Shown here piece by piece: positions 33,149-43,700 of a DNA stretch of 64,000 nt. How positions within the stretch are numbered: the first letter of the stretch is position 1; each line of letters begins with the position of its first letter. Source of the stretch: Craspedostauros australis. Lineage: Eukaryota > Bacillariophyta > Bacillariophyceae > Mastogloiales > Achnanthaceae. A program made the translations under genes and the position numbers. Below the pieces are notes generated by a model that was not told where the DNA came from, searched no databases, and saw only the letters and a program-made list of their open reading frames with translations. The DNA is taken from the NCBI GenBank assembly GCA_026770025.1, contig JAMXDE010000008.1, positions 868,001-932,000 of the forward strand, given 5' to 3'.

Positions 33149-34666
33149 ATGATCGTACCATCGCATCTGGAGTCGTCACCGGCCTTTGATCATGCTCGTA
33201 CAATGCTGCCTGCCAAGAAGCCAGGCAACAGCACCGCGTTCACTTCGTCGGCACAAACCAACAGGATCAAGAAGACCGGAGTGAGTGTCTCGGAAACGTC
33301 CAGAACAACCGCTTTGCATGCGAGCGATGGCCAAAGCAGTTCTGCCGCACAAGTCGATGCCCCCACAGATCGACTTCATGCAGATTCCCAAAGACCAACA
33401 TTGATGGCAGCCACCAAGTCGCCGGGAACCGCCGTGGATGGCAATGTCAATGGAGATAAGGGTCTGGACAGCCACGCTGGTGTCGCCGCCGCTGCGGCTG
33501 CTGCTACTCATAGCAATGGCGATGTCGGCAATGACGAGACTCCAGTAGCAACCCAATTGAGATCAATATACTCGACATTGACTACACACAGCGGCACCAG
33601 CACATACGATGAGTCTTCCCCAACAGATGACCAGGCTGACAATGACCAGAACGACGTCAGTGTTGACAATCAATGTCGCAAGGATCTTCGCCAACCCAGC
33701 AGCAGCGCAAGCCTGTTTGAGAGACGTAGGTACATCCTGCACATCACGTGGCGATCCGTCAACTACGGTCTGCGCGACATGAAGGCCATCGAGATCTTTT
33801 ACGATCGTTTGTTCTCTCAGCACCCGTCCGTCAGAGAGCTGTTCCCCGCCAGTATGAAACAGCAACTCAAGAAGATCTTTCAGGCCATCTCCTTTGCCGT
33901 TCGTTGCCTGGATGAGATCGGCGACGATGCACTTGACATTGATCTGGGCGATAGTAGAAATCACGACTTGAGCACGCAATCCATAAGAACGAGGTCAGAT
34001 TCAGACTGTAGTGGAGACGGCATGAAAGAAGATAAGCAACGCAGCGAGGCATCCATCGCTTGCTTTGCCAACAGCAGCAGCAATGACAATGGAGACGACG
34101 AAGGTGGAAGCTTCTGGACCTACCAGAGCCATGTTTCATCGTACAGCAACTGGGATTCTGAATGTCAAGATACGCATGCTGCTACAGATGCAACACGCGC
34201 CACAGGGGCAACAGGAGATGGATCCAGCGCCCAACGCAGCGAGGAACGAACGCACGGAACTGGGAATGGCGGGAACAAAAGCACGAGCCCAAAACGCACA
34301 AGCAAAACCAAGGACAGCGGAACGGACCGCCTGATCCCGGTCCTGCAGGAATTGGGACGTCGGCACTCCGTATCGTACGGTGTCAAGCGAGAGCATTACT
34401 CTGCTGTCGCGGAATGCTTCGTGTGGACACTGCAGACCTACATGATGGATCAGATGGCCTACATGGCGCGCGGCATGGCCTACGATGTTGCAGATGCGTG
34501 GGGGTTCGCGCTGCAGTTCATTGGCACCATCATGGCAGATGCTGGTGACGAAGCGCTGCGGCAATTGCAGGATGAGCAGGATGCGATGCAAGACATGTCG
34601 TCGTCAAGCGAAGGCAGCGACGGTGGCGAAGATGGCGATAAAGTTGCCACCAGCAATCACCGCTGA
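33149..34666 (+). CDS. Globin with long disordered insertion inside the fold
   Basis: 505 residues from the ATG at 33149; the upstream open frame looks like UTR. The N-terminal ~185 residues are disordered. The globin domain begins at RRRYILHITWRSV (about 190), followed by FYDRLFSQHPSVRELFPASMKQQLKKIFQAI; Q238/Q239 is a candidate distal E7 residue. After LDEIGDDAL the fold is interrupted by about 130 residues of Ser/Asp/Thr/Gly-rich sequence. It resumes at LIPVLQELGRRHSVSYGVK with the proximal His at 406, then HYSAVAECFVWTL and the last helix ADAWGFALQFIG. Heme binding and oxygen or NO chemistry are likely from these residues. No reductase domain is attached, so a sensor or NO dioxygenase with a separate reductase are both possible. 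Confidence 0.78.
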   Translation: MIVPSHLESSPAFDHARTMLPAKKPGNSTAFTSSAQTNRIKKTGVSVSETSRTTALHASDGQSSSAAQVDAPTDRLHADSQRPTLMAATKSPGTAVDGNVNGDKGLDSHAGVAAAAAAATHSNGDVGNDETPVATQLRSIYSTLTTHSGTSTYDESSPTDDQADNDQNDVSVDNQCRKDLRQPSSSASLFERRRYILHITWRSVNYGLRDMKAIEIFYDRLFSQHPSVRELFPASMKQQLKKIFQAISFAVRCLDEIGDDALDIDLGDSRNHDLSTQSIRTRSDSDCSGDGMKEDKQRSEASIACFANSSSNDNGDDEGGSFWTYQSHVSSYSNWDSECQDTHAATDATRATGATGDGSSAQRSEERTHGTGNGGNKSTSPKRTSKTKDSGTDRLIPVLQELGRRHSVSYGVKREHYSAVAECFVWTLQTYMMDQMAYMARGMAYDVADAWGFALQFIGTIMADAGDEALRQLQDEQDAMQDMSSSSEGSDGGEDGDKVATSNHR

Positions 34667-35286
34667 CCTAGAGAGGGGGGGATCATCAATAAGAATCGAC
34701 GCTCAATTTTGGACGAGATACAGCGGTCGGCATAAAATGGATGCACTGGAATACTCGACAATACGGTACAGCCTGGAAATCATTGCTGTGCTGAGATTTT
34801 CAAATACATGAGGCTGTATTACTCAGCTATCATACGTTGCCACTGTCGGATTGCCGGAACAGCTGGTCCAGGCTGCAAACAAAACGTTGTGGTGTCGATG
34901 TAACCTAACTTAGTCTACGTATACCATTCCAATGGACTAATCCGATCGTACAACATCATTTTCCGGTTGAAGGACGAACGACAAGATCCAACCACAAACC
35001 AGAAACTAATTTTGATTTGTGGTGAACGAGCCATCAAGATGATCTTCCATCAACAGCTTTCTTCGTTACCCGCCAAAACACGGCCCACATCAGCTCTCTG
35101 GACACAATAAAAAAGGATCAGATCTCCGAGGATGGATCTGCGTTGATTACACGTGCCCACGCCGTGCCATGGAGATTGGAACCATCTGATGAAGCGTTCA
35201 CAACATCGTTGACTACCACATCCAAACGGTGGGCCCAAGAGCAACGAGGCCTGAATGCCGCCAAATCCTACGTTACTCGTCACGTG
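34667..35286. other. Intergenic, no supported gene
   Basis: 3' region of the globin gene and promoter/5' UTR of the FAD oxidoreductase gene. An open frame continues upstream of the chosen start to 35143 but has no targeting character. Confidence 0.5.
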
Positions 35287-37215
35287 ATGGTTCACCGTGC
35301 TCAGCATCTGGTCTCTGGCTCTGCCTTGGCTGTGCCTTCAGCGTTCAATGTCATCATGATCATCGCGACACTATGCACACGGAGCTTTGCTTTTGAATTT
35401 CATCATGCGCAAACGCGCTCGCTGAGAAATCAATTGCAACAGCAGCAGCTGAAGCCCATCGCTCGTAAGTGCTCTGCTTTCGTTGCAACTGCTGGAGCGT
35501 CTTCTCTATCAGCCAAAAGCAACAACAACGATGACGATGTTGATGAGCATGCCGAAGATGCATTGCCAAAAAGGGTTGCTGTTGTTGGAGGTGGTCTGGC
35601 TGGACTGTCCATCACGTTCCACCTGCTTCAAAAGCAGCCGAACATTGACATTACCATCTTTGACAAGTCCGCAGTTGGTTGCGGTGGTGCATCGGCTGTG
35701 GCTGGAGGGTAAGTCCATTCGAGGCGTCTGTTCAAGTTGGACAACAGCGCAAATGAACTTCCTCCTATTCTTACACATAGTTGGTTTGGTACAAGTGTCA
35801 GGTTGCGAGCAAGTCGGTGACGAAAGAAAAATGTTTGCTACTCCTCATCAAGCCCCAGCTTATGACGACATACATTACCACCAAGATCTCTGAGACTGCT
35901 CCGCAACCCGTACAACATTAATGATAACGATGACAACCGCCCCAAAGAGCAACCTCGTCTATTGGCCATCACTGTGCATGCAAGTATGCGCACATCACAG
36001 AGTGTTGAATGTCCAAATCGTTGACGCTCACATCAATCTAACGCTTTTCGTGCTTCCATTCGAATTCGTATCATGCACCTCGCTTCGCTCTTCAGATTGC
36101 TGCACCCGCTGAGCCCACGCGGCAAGTTGGTCTTCCTCGGGATGGAAAGTTTGAAATGCACCAATGCTATGGTTGATGAAGCCCGCAAGCACTTGGACCT
36201 TGACGATGATCACGGCCCCAACAAGGTGGTGCTGTTGGACGAAATCTACCGCGTTGCAACAACGGACAAGCACGTGGGGCAGTTGCAATCAACCGCAACA
36301 CGACTACCGCACATTTGCGAGTGGCTCGGCCGTGATGATCTGATCGAACTGCCCATGTACGGCGAAACGTTCCGCAAGGAATCGTCCATACTCGGCGGAT
36401 TGAGGATGCACTCCGGCTGCAGAGTCATTCACGTCCCATCCTACCTGAAGAGCTTGTACAAGACCTGCTGCTCCATGAGCGCAGGGTCGATCAAGTGGGT
36501 GCAAGATGCACAAACGGAACAGAAGACCAAAGAAGCGCAGGAATGGTACCCGCAGCTGAAGGATTTCGATGCTGTCGCGTTCTCCGCCGGATCTGGCCTT
36601 TTCGAAGACGCCGTCCTCTCTTCCATCGCCGGCACACAAGACGCAACAGATGGTGAAGTCACGAACCCATTTCCGATCACGCTGGTCCGAGGCCAATCCA
36701 TCGAGCTTGTTCCTCATGAGCAAGTGGACGAAGGTGCGGCGCCAGCAATCGGAAGTAGCATGGGAGCTGGCAGCCGAATGCCAGCCATGCTTTGTGGGAA
36801 GTACCTCTCTCCGTTACCAACGCCTGGGCGCATGTCGCTTGGAGCGACGCACGAATTTAAGACCAAGGCGCTGGATGCAGAACAAGTCGTGGCCGAGTTG
36901 AAGGACCGATCCTATTCCTTCGCGAAGGAAGTGTGGGATAGCAGCAAGGTCAGCAAGATCACAGGTGCGAAACGAGTGCAGAGCAACCGCGGCAATTTCG
37001 GACGCCTGCCGATTGCTGGCAAGCTGGACACGCCAATCCACAATAATGCATGGATACTGACAGGCTTGAGCAGCCGTGGCCTGCTATATCATGGGATCTA
37101 CGGCAGGACGGTGGCCACGATGATGCTTCAACAGCAGCTGCAGGACCATGAAAAAGAAGGATCAGATGATGTGACGGTCGACGTTGACACACTGGACTGG
37201 TGGAGAACCAAGTAG
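35287..37215 (+). CDS. FAD-dependent amine/amino-acid oxidase-like protein (DAO superfamily), two exons
   Basis: Exons are 35287-35708 and 36096-37215 (intron GTAAGT...TTCAG), 513 residues. The start gives a hydrophobic signal (AFNVIMIIATLCTRS) followed by FAFEF, a weak ASAFAP-like site, so plastid or secretory targeting is possible. The FAD-binding Rossmann motif is VAVVGGGLAGLS (about 96-107), with the acidic strand end ITIFDKS. GGASAVAGGLLHPLSPRG follows and is completed exactly across the intron; it resembles the flavin-contacting segment of DAO-type oxidases such as the MnmC C-terminal domain and cyanobacterial homologues. The C-terminal end has GFDR-like GNFGRLPIAG and GLSSRGLLYHGIYGR, another FAD contact. 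The substrate (glycine, D-amino acid or another secondary amine) cannot be told. Confidence 0.8.
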
Positions 37216-37980
37216 AGGAGAATAGACTCTTCAGCAGAGATATAATATGTGCATGGAGTGGAGTCATGCAGCTAGAATACTACTATATAATATTAGAATA
37301 GAGTAGAACAGAATAAGAGAGAGGAAATTCACGAACCAGCCCTTTTGAAGTGCTGATTTGCATGTGCATCCAACGGAGCCAAGAGCACTTACCAACTACT
37401 TCGTGCGAGTACGTACCATACGCGTACAACGTGTAATACATACATTCGGGCACGTCGAGCGCTGTCGATGAAAGTGCTCCACGATACTCTCCTGGTGCGG
37501 CAGCAAGTCGACAGAACAATCTCAAAGGTCGGAGGCGTTTCCTTGTTGACGGCAGTCTCTCCTCCGCTTGCGGAATAGGTCATCATGTACTCTCACTCAT
37601 TGTATGTCATCGTCGGCAAACTGGTCTGCTCGTACTCTACTCTCTAGATACCTCTATCTATTCCCCTCGCCTCTGGACTCGCAACTGTGTTAACTTTGCA
37701 TGTTCCGTTTTCCATCAGGGTCGAAGTGCGTCGAGACTTCGTTCGATCCGTCATTCAAAACGTCACGTTTGCCATGCCGCAGTTGCAGATGGCGATGTGT
37801 ACATGCCTTAGCCAAGCAAGCAAAGGCGCGGTGTTGCGACAGGAGTTTACTTCGAGTAGTGTACCACATGTAGAGTTGAATACAGTGGAGTGGAGGAGAG
37901 TCAGGTCTGGCAATGTGTCCGGTGAATGTATAATTGCATAGAATATTCCACTCCACCATCCACATCCCATGTTCTCAAGG
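37216..37980. other. Convergent 3' region containing the SECIS candidate
   Basis: Between the FAD gene (plus) and the selenoprotein gene (minus). The right part is the selenoprotein 3' UTR and includes the SECIS-like hairpin listed next. AT-rich sequence near 37270-37310 may hold a polyadenylation region. Confidence 0.6.
37706..37762 (-). promoter_or_regulatory. Candidate SECIS element for the UGYC selenoprotein
   Basis: Minus-strand hairpin about 220 bases after the selenoprotein stop. Lower helix: CGTTTT (37762-37757) pairs with AAAACG (37711-37706). The non-Watson-Crick core is ATGA (37754-37751) opposite TGAT (37717-37714). Upper helix: GGATCGAA pairs with TTCGACCC, eight pairs apart from one A-C mismatch. 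The conserved AA (37739-37738) stands at the 5' side of the apical loop, 11 bases after ATGA. Order, spacing and core bases all fit the eukaryotic SECIS consensus that recruits SBP2 and the Sec-specific elongation factor. The fold was done by hand. Confidence 0.8.
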
Positions 37981-38952
37981 CTACAATTCGACATGCTTGG
38001 GGGAGGCTTGAGATTGCTGTGTTGAAGTTTTGGTAGAAGTTGTAGTTTGATCTTCGCTGCCGCTCTCACTTGCCATTGGAACCTCCTTGGCGTTGTAAAC
38101 TGGAGACGACAGCGCGTGTTGGGACAAGAAGCTGTGGAGCTTCCGCTTTGTGAATTCTGCGCCGTCGTAGCGGACAAAAGCATCGTTGGTGTTGACAAGA
38201 TCCACAAGTTCGCCCGGTGGGATCACAATCAACAGCGGCAACCCATCTTTGGACGATTGTGAGATGCCGAACTGTTTCATGATCTCTTGGTTGTTCTTCG
38301 TTGGTGGCACTTCCGCAATTAGGATGCGACGACGGAACTCGGTTGAAAGAAATTTCGTCATGGGCGCCGTCCGTGGCTTGCTGGTGAACAGGATGGCCAG
38401 TGGCAAACCGAACTTCTTCGCCTTGGCAATGGCCTTGTCCAGGTCGGACTGACCAAATGTGATGCGCTGGCTGTAGTTCGTCATCTCATTCTCGATGAAC
38501 TGCTTCATGTCTTTTGCCTTGCGCTCGAAGTTGTAGTCCACAACGGTCTTGTCCGAGTTGCTCTCAGGCTTGCGCTGCTTCTTCTTGGGCTTGAAGAGAC
38601 GGATGGTGGGCGTTCCCTGGATTTCCCCCAACAAACGCGGTGGAGGACGGCTGCGGTTCCCCTCCGTGTCCCAATAGGCGATCTTGACGATCCCCTTGGC
38701 AGCCTTTGCCAGCTGTTCCCACTCAGGAGTGAGACGCTGGCAGTATCCTCATCCTTGTCGACAGATGTTCACAAACACCGCATGGGGTGACTCGACCACC
38801 TCCTTTCTCCAGTTTTCATGCGTCAATGCGACCACGTTGGACGAGAACGGATTTCCAGCGCTGACAGATGTGACAGCAAGTAGGGCCCCAAGGGTCCAGG
38901 CTGTTGCTTTGCGCGCCCACAACAGAGCCGGTCGGTTACTGTGGGCCACCAT
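37981..38952 (-). CDS. Selenoprotein: ER protein disulfide isomerase-like, UGYC redox site (TGA at 38751-38749 = Sec)
   Basis: One open frame of 323 residues if TGA at 38751-38749 is read as selenocysteine (U68). The N-terminus is a signal peptide (TLGALLAVTSVSA). The thioredoxin fold follows: VVALTHENWRKEVV, then ICRQG-U-GYC-QRLTPEWEQLAKA, which aligns with PDI sites of the form APWCGHC-x-x-L-x-PEWE. Sec therefore takes the place of the first, attacking Cys, and C71 is the resolving Cys. GIVKIAYWD and the cis-Pro strand GTPTIRLF complete the fold. A second, redox-inactive thioredoxin-like domain (about 175-270) and a Ser/Thr-rich tail follow. The last four residues, HVEL, resemble the HDEL/KDEL ER-retrieval signal. 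Coding character is identical on both sides of the TGA and a SECIS lies downstream. Role: disulfide exchange in the ER lumen. Confidence 0.87.
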
Positions 38953-40711
38953 GGTGGATTTTCAGTGTCTTTTGCTGCTCTATCCGAATGTGCAGCTTAC
39001 GTTTTATGCTGATGCTGTTTTGCGAGCTGCGAGTACAATTGTGCGCCTTCGCGAATCGTCGAAAAGGGGCTCGTTGCAAAGTGCTTGTGACGACTTCGCC
39101 ATTTGTCGCAGATCTTTGCTTTTTGTTGCTGATGGATTTGGGGGTTGCGGCGGATTATATTTAGCGAATATTATCTCACGACGACGTCGCGTTGCATGTC
39201 ACACGACATGTCTCTACTTTTAGTCATGTATAGCATCAGAACCTGATCGAAGAATCTCATGGTCGTCCTTCATACATCACACTGTGGCTCAACAGGGACT
39301 CCATCGCCGTCAATCATGCGGGCGTCGCTGTTGAGTTGTGTTGGTATGAAGCAGACGCGAGCACAAGTACAAGTACAAGTCTGAATGCGCTCTCGTGATG
39401 GTCACACACGTTGTCACTTTCACACGAATACCAGCAACTAAATCTTGTACAACGGCTGCCCCCGCACACTCCTGTACCCACGAATTTCACAAGGATTTGT
39501 CTCTATGTAGGTCCTAGCTTGCCGCCTCCAAGATCGGCAGATCTCCGAGACGATACCTGTAGGTTCCGCCTTGGATGTCGGAATGCCGGTGGATTGCTGA
39601 CCAGTCTCCAACGTCGTGTATGTGATGCGCAATCGGCACAAAACGGCGCAACGCACTGCATACCGCACATGCCCATGTACACAAACGTGGATGAGATGGC
39701 AGCAAGAAATAGTTGGCGATGTTGAAGTCGGAGTGGGCAGGAATGTTGATGCCTTCGTTGATTTTTGTCAACAGTTCGCTTTCGACTCAAAAATGTGAAG
39801 CAACTTGCGTTCATCGAAATCGTCCATGTTCATCTGTTGCTTGCGTTTTGGTGATCAAGTCGTGAGCGATAGTCCAAGGAACATTCCACAGAGTTCATTC
39901 CTTGATTTCTTGTTCCAACTGGCATTCTCGTCGCTTTCAATTGCGCTCTTTTCGAACCAGGCACACCGCTTGGGAGAAGACGGCAACGATGGCGATAGCA
40001 ACGACGAAGGCGGTAGCCCTGGAGATATCATGCATTCGCTACCTCAATCCATGCACGGCCAGATCGTTGCAAATCTGCGCACCTCTCCATGATCCTTCTC
40101 ATGTGATCTTTTGAGAAGGGAAGAGAGACCATCTGAGTCCCTCGATCATGGATTGTGGATCGTGCTGGAACCAGGAGGCGGATGGAAGATCCATCTCGGG
40201 ATCATGGAGTCTTGCTGAGTGAGAAAGACCTGTCCAGAGATCAAACATGAAAACAACCGAATGTGTACGGGCCTGCGTCGTGCGTCGTGCGTCGTGCGTC
40301 GTGCATCACAGTTGTGCCAAACCTAATCGTCATGCTCAACGCAAGTATTACACTTGCCATCAAACCCACGAGCACTCGTGCTCGTGCTCATTCATGCTCA
40401 CACTCGTAGTCGTACTATGTCTGAAGAGAGGATCATCACATTCGGATCTCACAAAAACGCCCAAGCTCCAAAGTTGAACACAGACCCCAAAAAACAAAGC
40501 CAACTGCGATACCGTTCCACCAAGAGATCTATCATATCCATAGTGATTTCATTGCAAAATACTTCGGACAAACAAACTCACCAACAGAAAGAAAACAAAC
40601 AAGTATCACATTACATCAAATACACTACACAGCACTACACTGCACTATACAATTTCTAAACAACGTGGTTGAACATCCAACTCCAGGAGACAACCAAGAC
40701 GTTCCACTATC
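38953..40711. other. Gene-poor region with possible small minus-strand exons
   Basis: Upstream of the selenoprotein gene (minus) and of the RND gene (plus). A possible signal-peptide exon is listed separately. A second open segment at about 39503-39810 minus (containing INEGINIPAHSDFNIANYF) could be an exon, but I cannot join it. A CGTCGTG tandem run lies at about 40273-40306. CA-rich 5' UTR sequence precedes the RND start. Confidence 0.4.
39937..40035 (-). CDS. Possible signal-peptide exon of a small secreted protein
   Basis: ATG at 40035, two codons after an in-frame stop, then 32 codons to TGA. The text ATAFVVAIAIVAVFSQAVC is a textbook signal peptide, with GTC/GCC/ATC codons like the real genes nearby. 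The frame stops soon after, so either an intron begins near GCG|GTGTGC or this is chance. A possible next exon starts at 39833 (MNMDDFDERKLLH). Weak support. Confidence 0.25.
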   Translation of the reverse strand: MHDISRATAFVVAIAIVAVFSQAVCLVRKERN

Positions 40712-43700
40712 ATGATCCAAGGTATCGAAGTCGAGGCTGATCCTCCCGTCGTTTCCAACGAAGAAATGCCTTACGAAGAGGATGACGACAACAGCAACAA
40801 GAACAAGAACGACGACAACAACAACAACGAGAAGATCTGGCAACGTGTGGCACGACGAGTCGCTCGCAATCCGCGAAGGTACCTTCTCGGGGCTCTCGCC
40901 ACTTCTCTGGTGCTCTCCGTCGTTGGCATGGTCGCCGGCGAGTTCAGCGTCGGCGCTGACACTGGTGGATGGCAATCGCGTGGAACCACGATCGCTGATC
41001 GCACTGCGCAAGTGCTGCTCGTCGAGATGAACCGAGAGTACATCTACAACGAAGGAGAGGCGGCATGGAGCGATCTCATCAACAATGTCCAGCCAGGATA
41101 TGATGGTGACGACAGCGACGATGACAGTAACGACAACAGCAAGAGGACCAACACCGGAGATGACAATAACCGTCGACTGGCATCATCCTTTGGCTCAACT
41201 CCGATTTCATCCTTCCTCTCGCAGGCTTCCACCAGCGTTGGTAGCAACGCTCTCAGACATGGCAACCACCGCACTCGCACGATGCCCTTCACCATGACAA
41301 GCGAGCTTCGCCGTCGCCTCGAGGAGAAAAGCCATCTCATGCCAGGCTGCGACTTCGGATGGTACAATTCGGAATCGATGACCAACTCATCCCGCCTCTG
41401 GCCCATCTGGGAGGTCAAGAGCTCCAAGTCAGCCCTTGATGCAGATATCATCTACGAACTTTGCGTCGCTGAGGAGGACACCCAGCGCATTTTGGAGGAG
41501 AAAGGCCACTGCTTTGGATGCGATGAAGGATGTCTCCCACCCTTGTCCATCGTGCTCTACGCCCGACTCGCCTTGACCTCCGACGACGGTCTGTCCATGT
41601 CCTGCGCAGCCCTTCGAGATGCATGGGGGCCATACGAGGCCAAGACGAAGCAAGAATGGATCACCTGCGTCACCGACTTCGATACCGACTACGACCCAGA
41701 AACCAAGACCATCCCCGCATCTTGCCCTGACCATTTCTCCTCCGCCATGGTGAACTTCGACTACGACGAGACTGGCGTGGTGTCTTACACCTCCTCCATC
41801 TTTGCCACCTATAGCGACGATGACACTCTCGAGGACATGTTCGACGATGTGGACAAGTACGCCGACGGTAGTGGCGGCGTGACTGGGGTGTACGACACCC
41901 AGGAGGAAGATTTTGTCGACCTTTACGCTGATGGCGCGCTGACATCCGATATGGCCTTGGCCATGGCATCGGCTGTGATCGTCGCCATCGCCATCATGGT
42001 CCACACCCGCAGCCCCTTTATCACATTGATTGGCCTGGTGCAGATCATCCTCAGCTTCCCACTGTCCTTCTTCGTCTACAGCCTGATCCTTGGGCTGGAG
42101 TTCTTCCCATTCTTGAATTTCCTCGGCATGTTCGTCATCTTCGGACTTGGTGCTGACGACGTAAGTACCACATGGCCTCATACTCGTGTCATGGACGCAC
42201 GATGAAGGAGCCAAGAGATTGCATATGCACTGATAGCTCACGCAATTTTGTATCTAACCAATCGCATATGCTGTTCTGTTCATTTCATGTCGCCGCTCTA
42301 CCGCCATTGAATCTATCCACACCATCACCATACCGACATGCCGTCGTGCCATATTTGCATGCCACGCAACAATACTCTCAACGCGTATAAATGGAACACA
42401 CGCACGCACGCACACAGGTCTTCGTTGCCATGGACAAGTGGAAGAATGCCCGCCTGGATCACCCCAATTCATCCACCGAAGACATTGCGGCTATGGCGCT
42501 ACCAGATGCCGCGTCTGCGATGTTCCTCACCACGATCACCACCGCAGTCGCTTTCTTCGCCACCGCCATCTGCCCTGTCGCACCAGTCAAGATGTTCGCG
42601 ATCTTCTGCGGTCTCCTCGTCCTCCTCGATTACTTTCTCAACGTGCTGCTGGTTTTCCCAGCCCTCTGCATGTATGACATCGCTATCCAAGAGAAGGGCG
42701 ATCAGGTCAGTTGCTGCATTCACTTTGATCACTGGTGCAACCTGTGCTGCCGCAAGAACGGTGGGGACAACGACAGCGAAGCGGGCTCAGTGACCTCCTC
42801 GCAACGTGAGGACGGGGCAAAGCGCAACGGCGATCGGCTTCACGATTCCAACAACGATGCTGTTGGCAATGGCGAAGATGAAGATGAAAACATATCCCTT
42901 ATTCGACGGGCCCTGCTGGGGCTATTCTACATCCTGAAGCGCGGAAAGTGGCCAATCTTCGTGCTCTCCATGGTTGCGCTTGTGGTGACCGCCATCTTTG
43001 CAGCAAAGCTAGACCTCCCAACCTCTTCGGATGTCCGCGTTCTGGGGGATGACGTCGAGTTTGAGCAGGCGTACGTCTGGAGACAGAAGCTTCTGTACGA
43101 TCAGCTCGATAGGGCAGAAGGCAGCGTCGCTTACATCATTTGGGGTGTCAAGCCCGCAGACACCGGCAACCACGGTAAGTGAACCTCGTGACTTCGTGCG
43201 AAGAGATCCTGGCCAGCGCTTCTCTATCCATTCGATAACCATTGGATGCTCTTTCAACTCACGCCCTCCGTTCATTCCGAATCACTTTGATCCAACATCG
43301 ACTTTCGTTCAAACTGATCCGCATCCACATGATACAACAACCTCAGACAACCCGGACGAATGGACACAAGTCGTCCTTGACGAGTCGTTCGACCCTGCCA
43401 CCCAAGAGAGCCAGCAGCACCTTCTCGACATCTGCAGCAGTACCTTCGCCCAAGACTTCGCTGACCCCATCGGGTCCAACTACACCTGCTCGTTTTCTGG
43501 GTTGAACCAGTGGCTCGTTGACGAGTCATCTGCGGCCTCACCAAGTCAGATCTACCAAGACAACTGCGCTGGAGCTGACAAGCTCCCGATGCCATCCGAC
43601 AGCTTCCATGGATGCATGACCGCATGGGCCAGGGAAGTGGAGGACTTGAATGTTATGTCGAGAAATGGCCGTGTCACGATCTTCTTGATTCCATTCAATT

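Noticed and set aside
38749..38751. TGA as an ordinary stop, frameshift or pseudogene mark
   Set aside because: The single interruption falls exactly on the redox Cys codon, coding quality is equal on both sides, and a SECIS-like hairpin follows the true stop.
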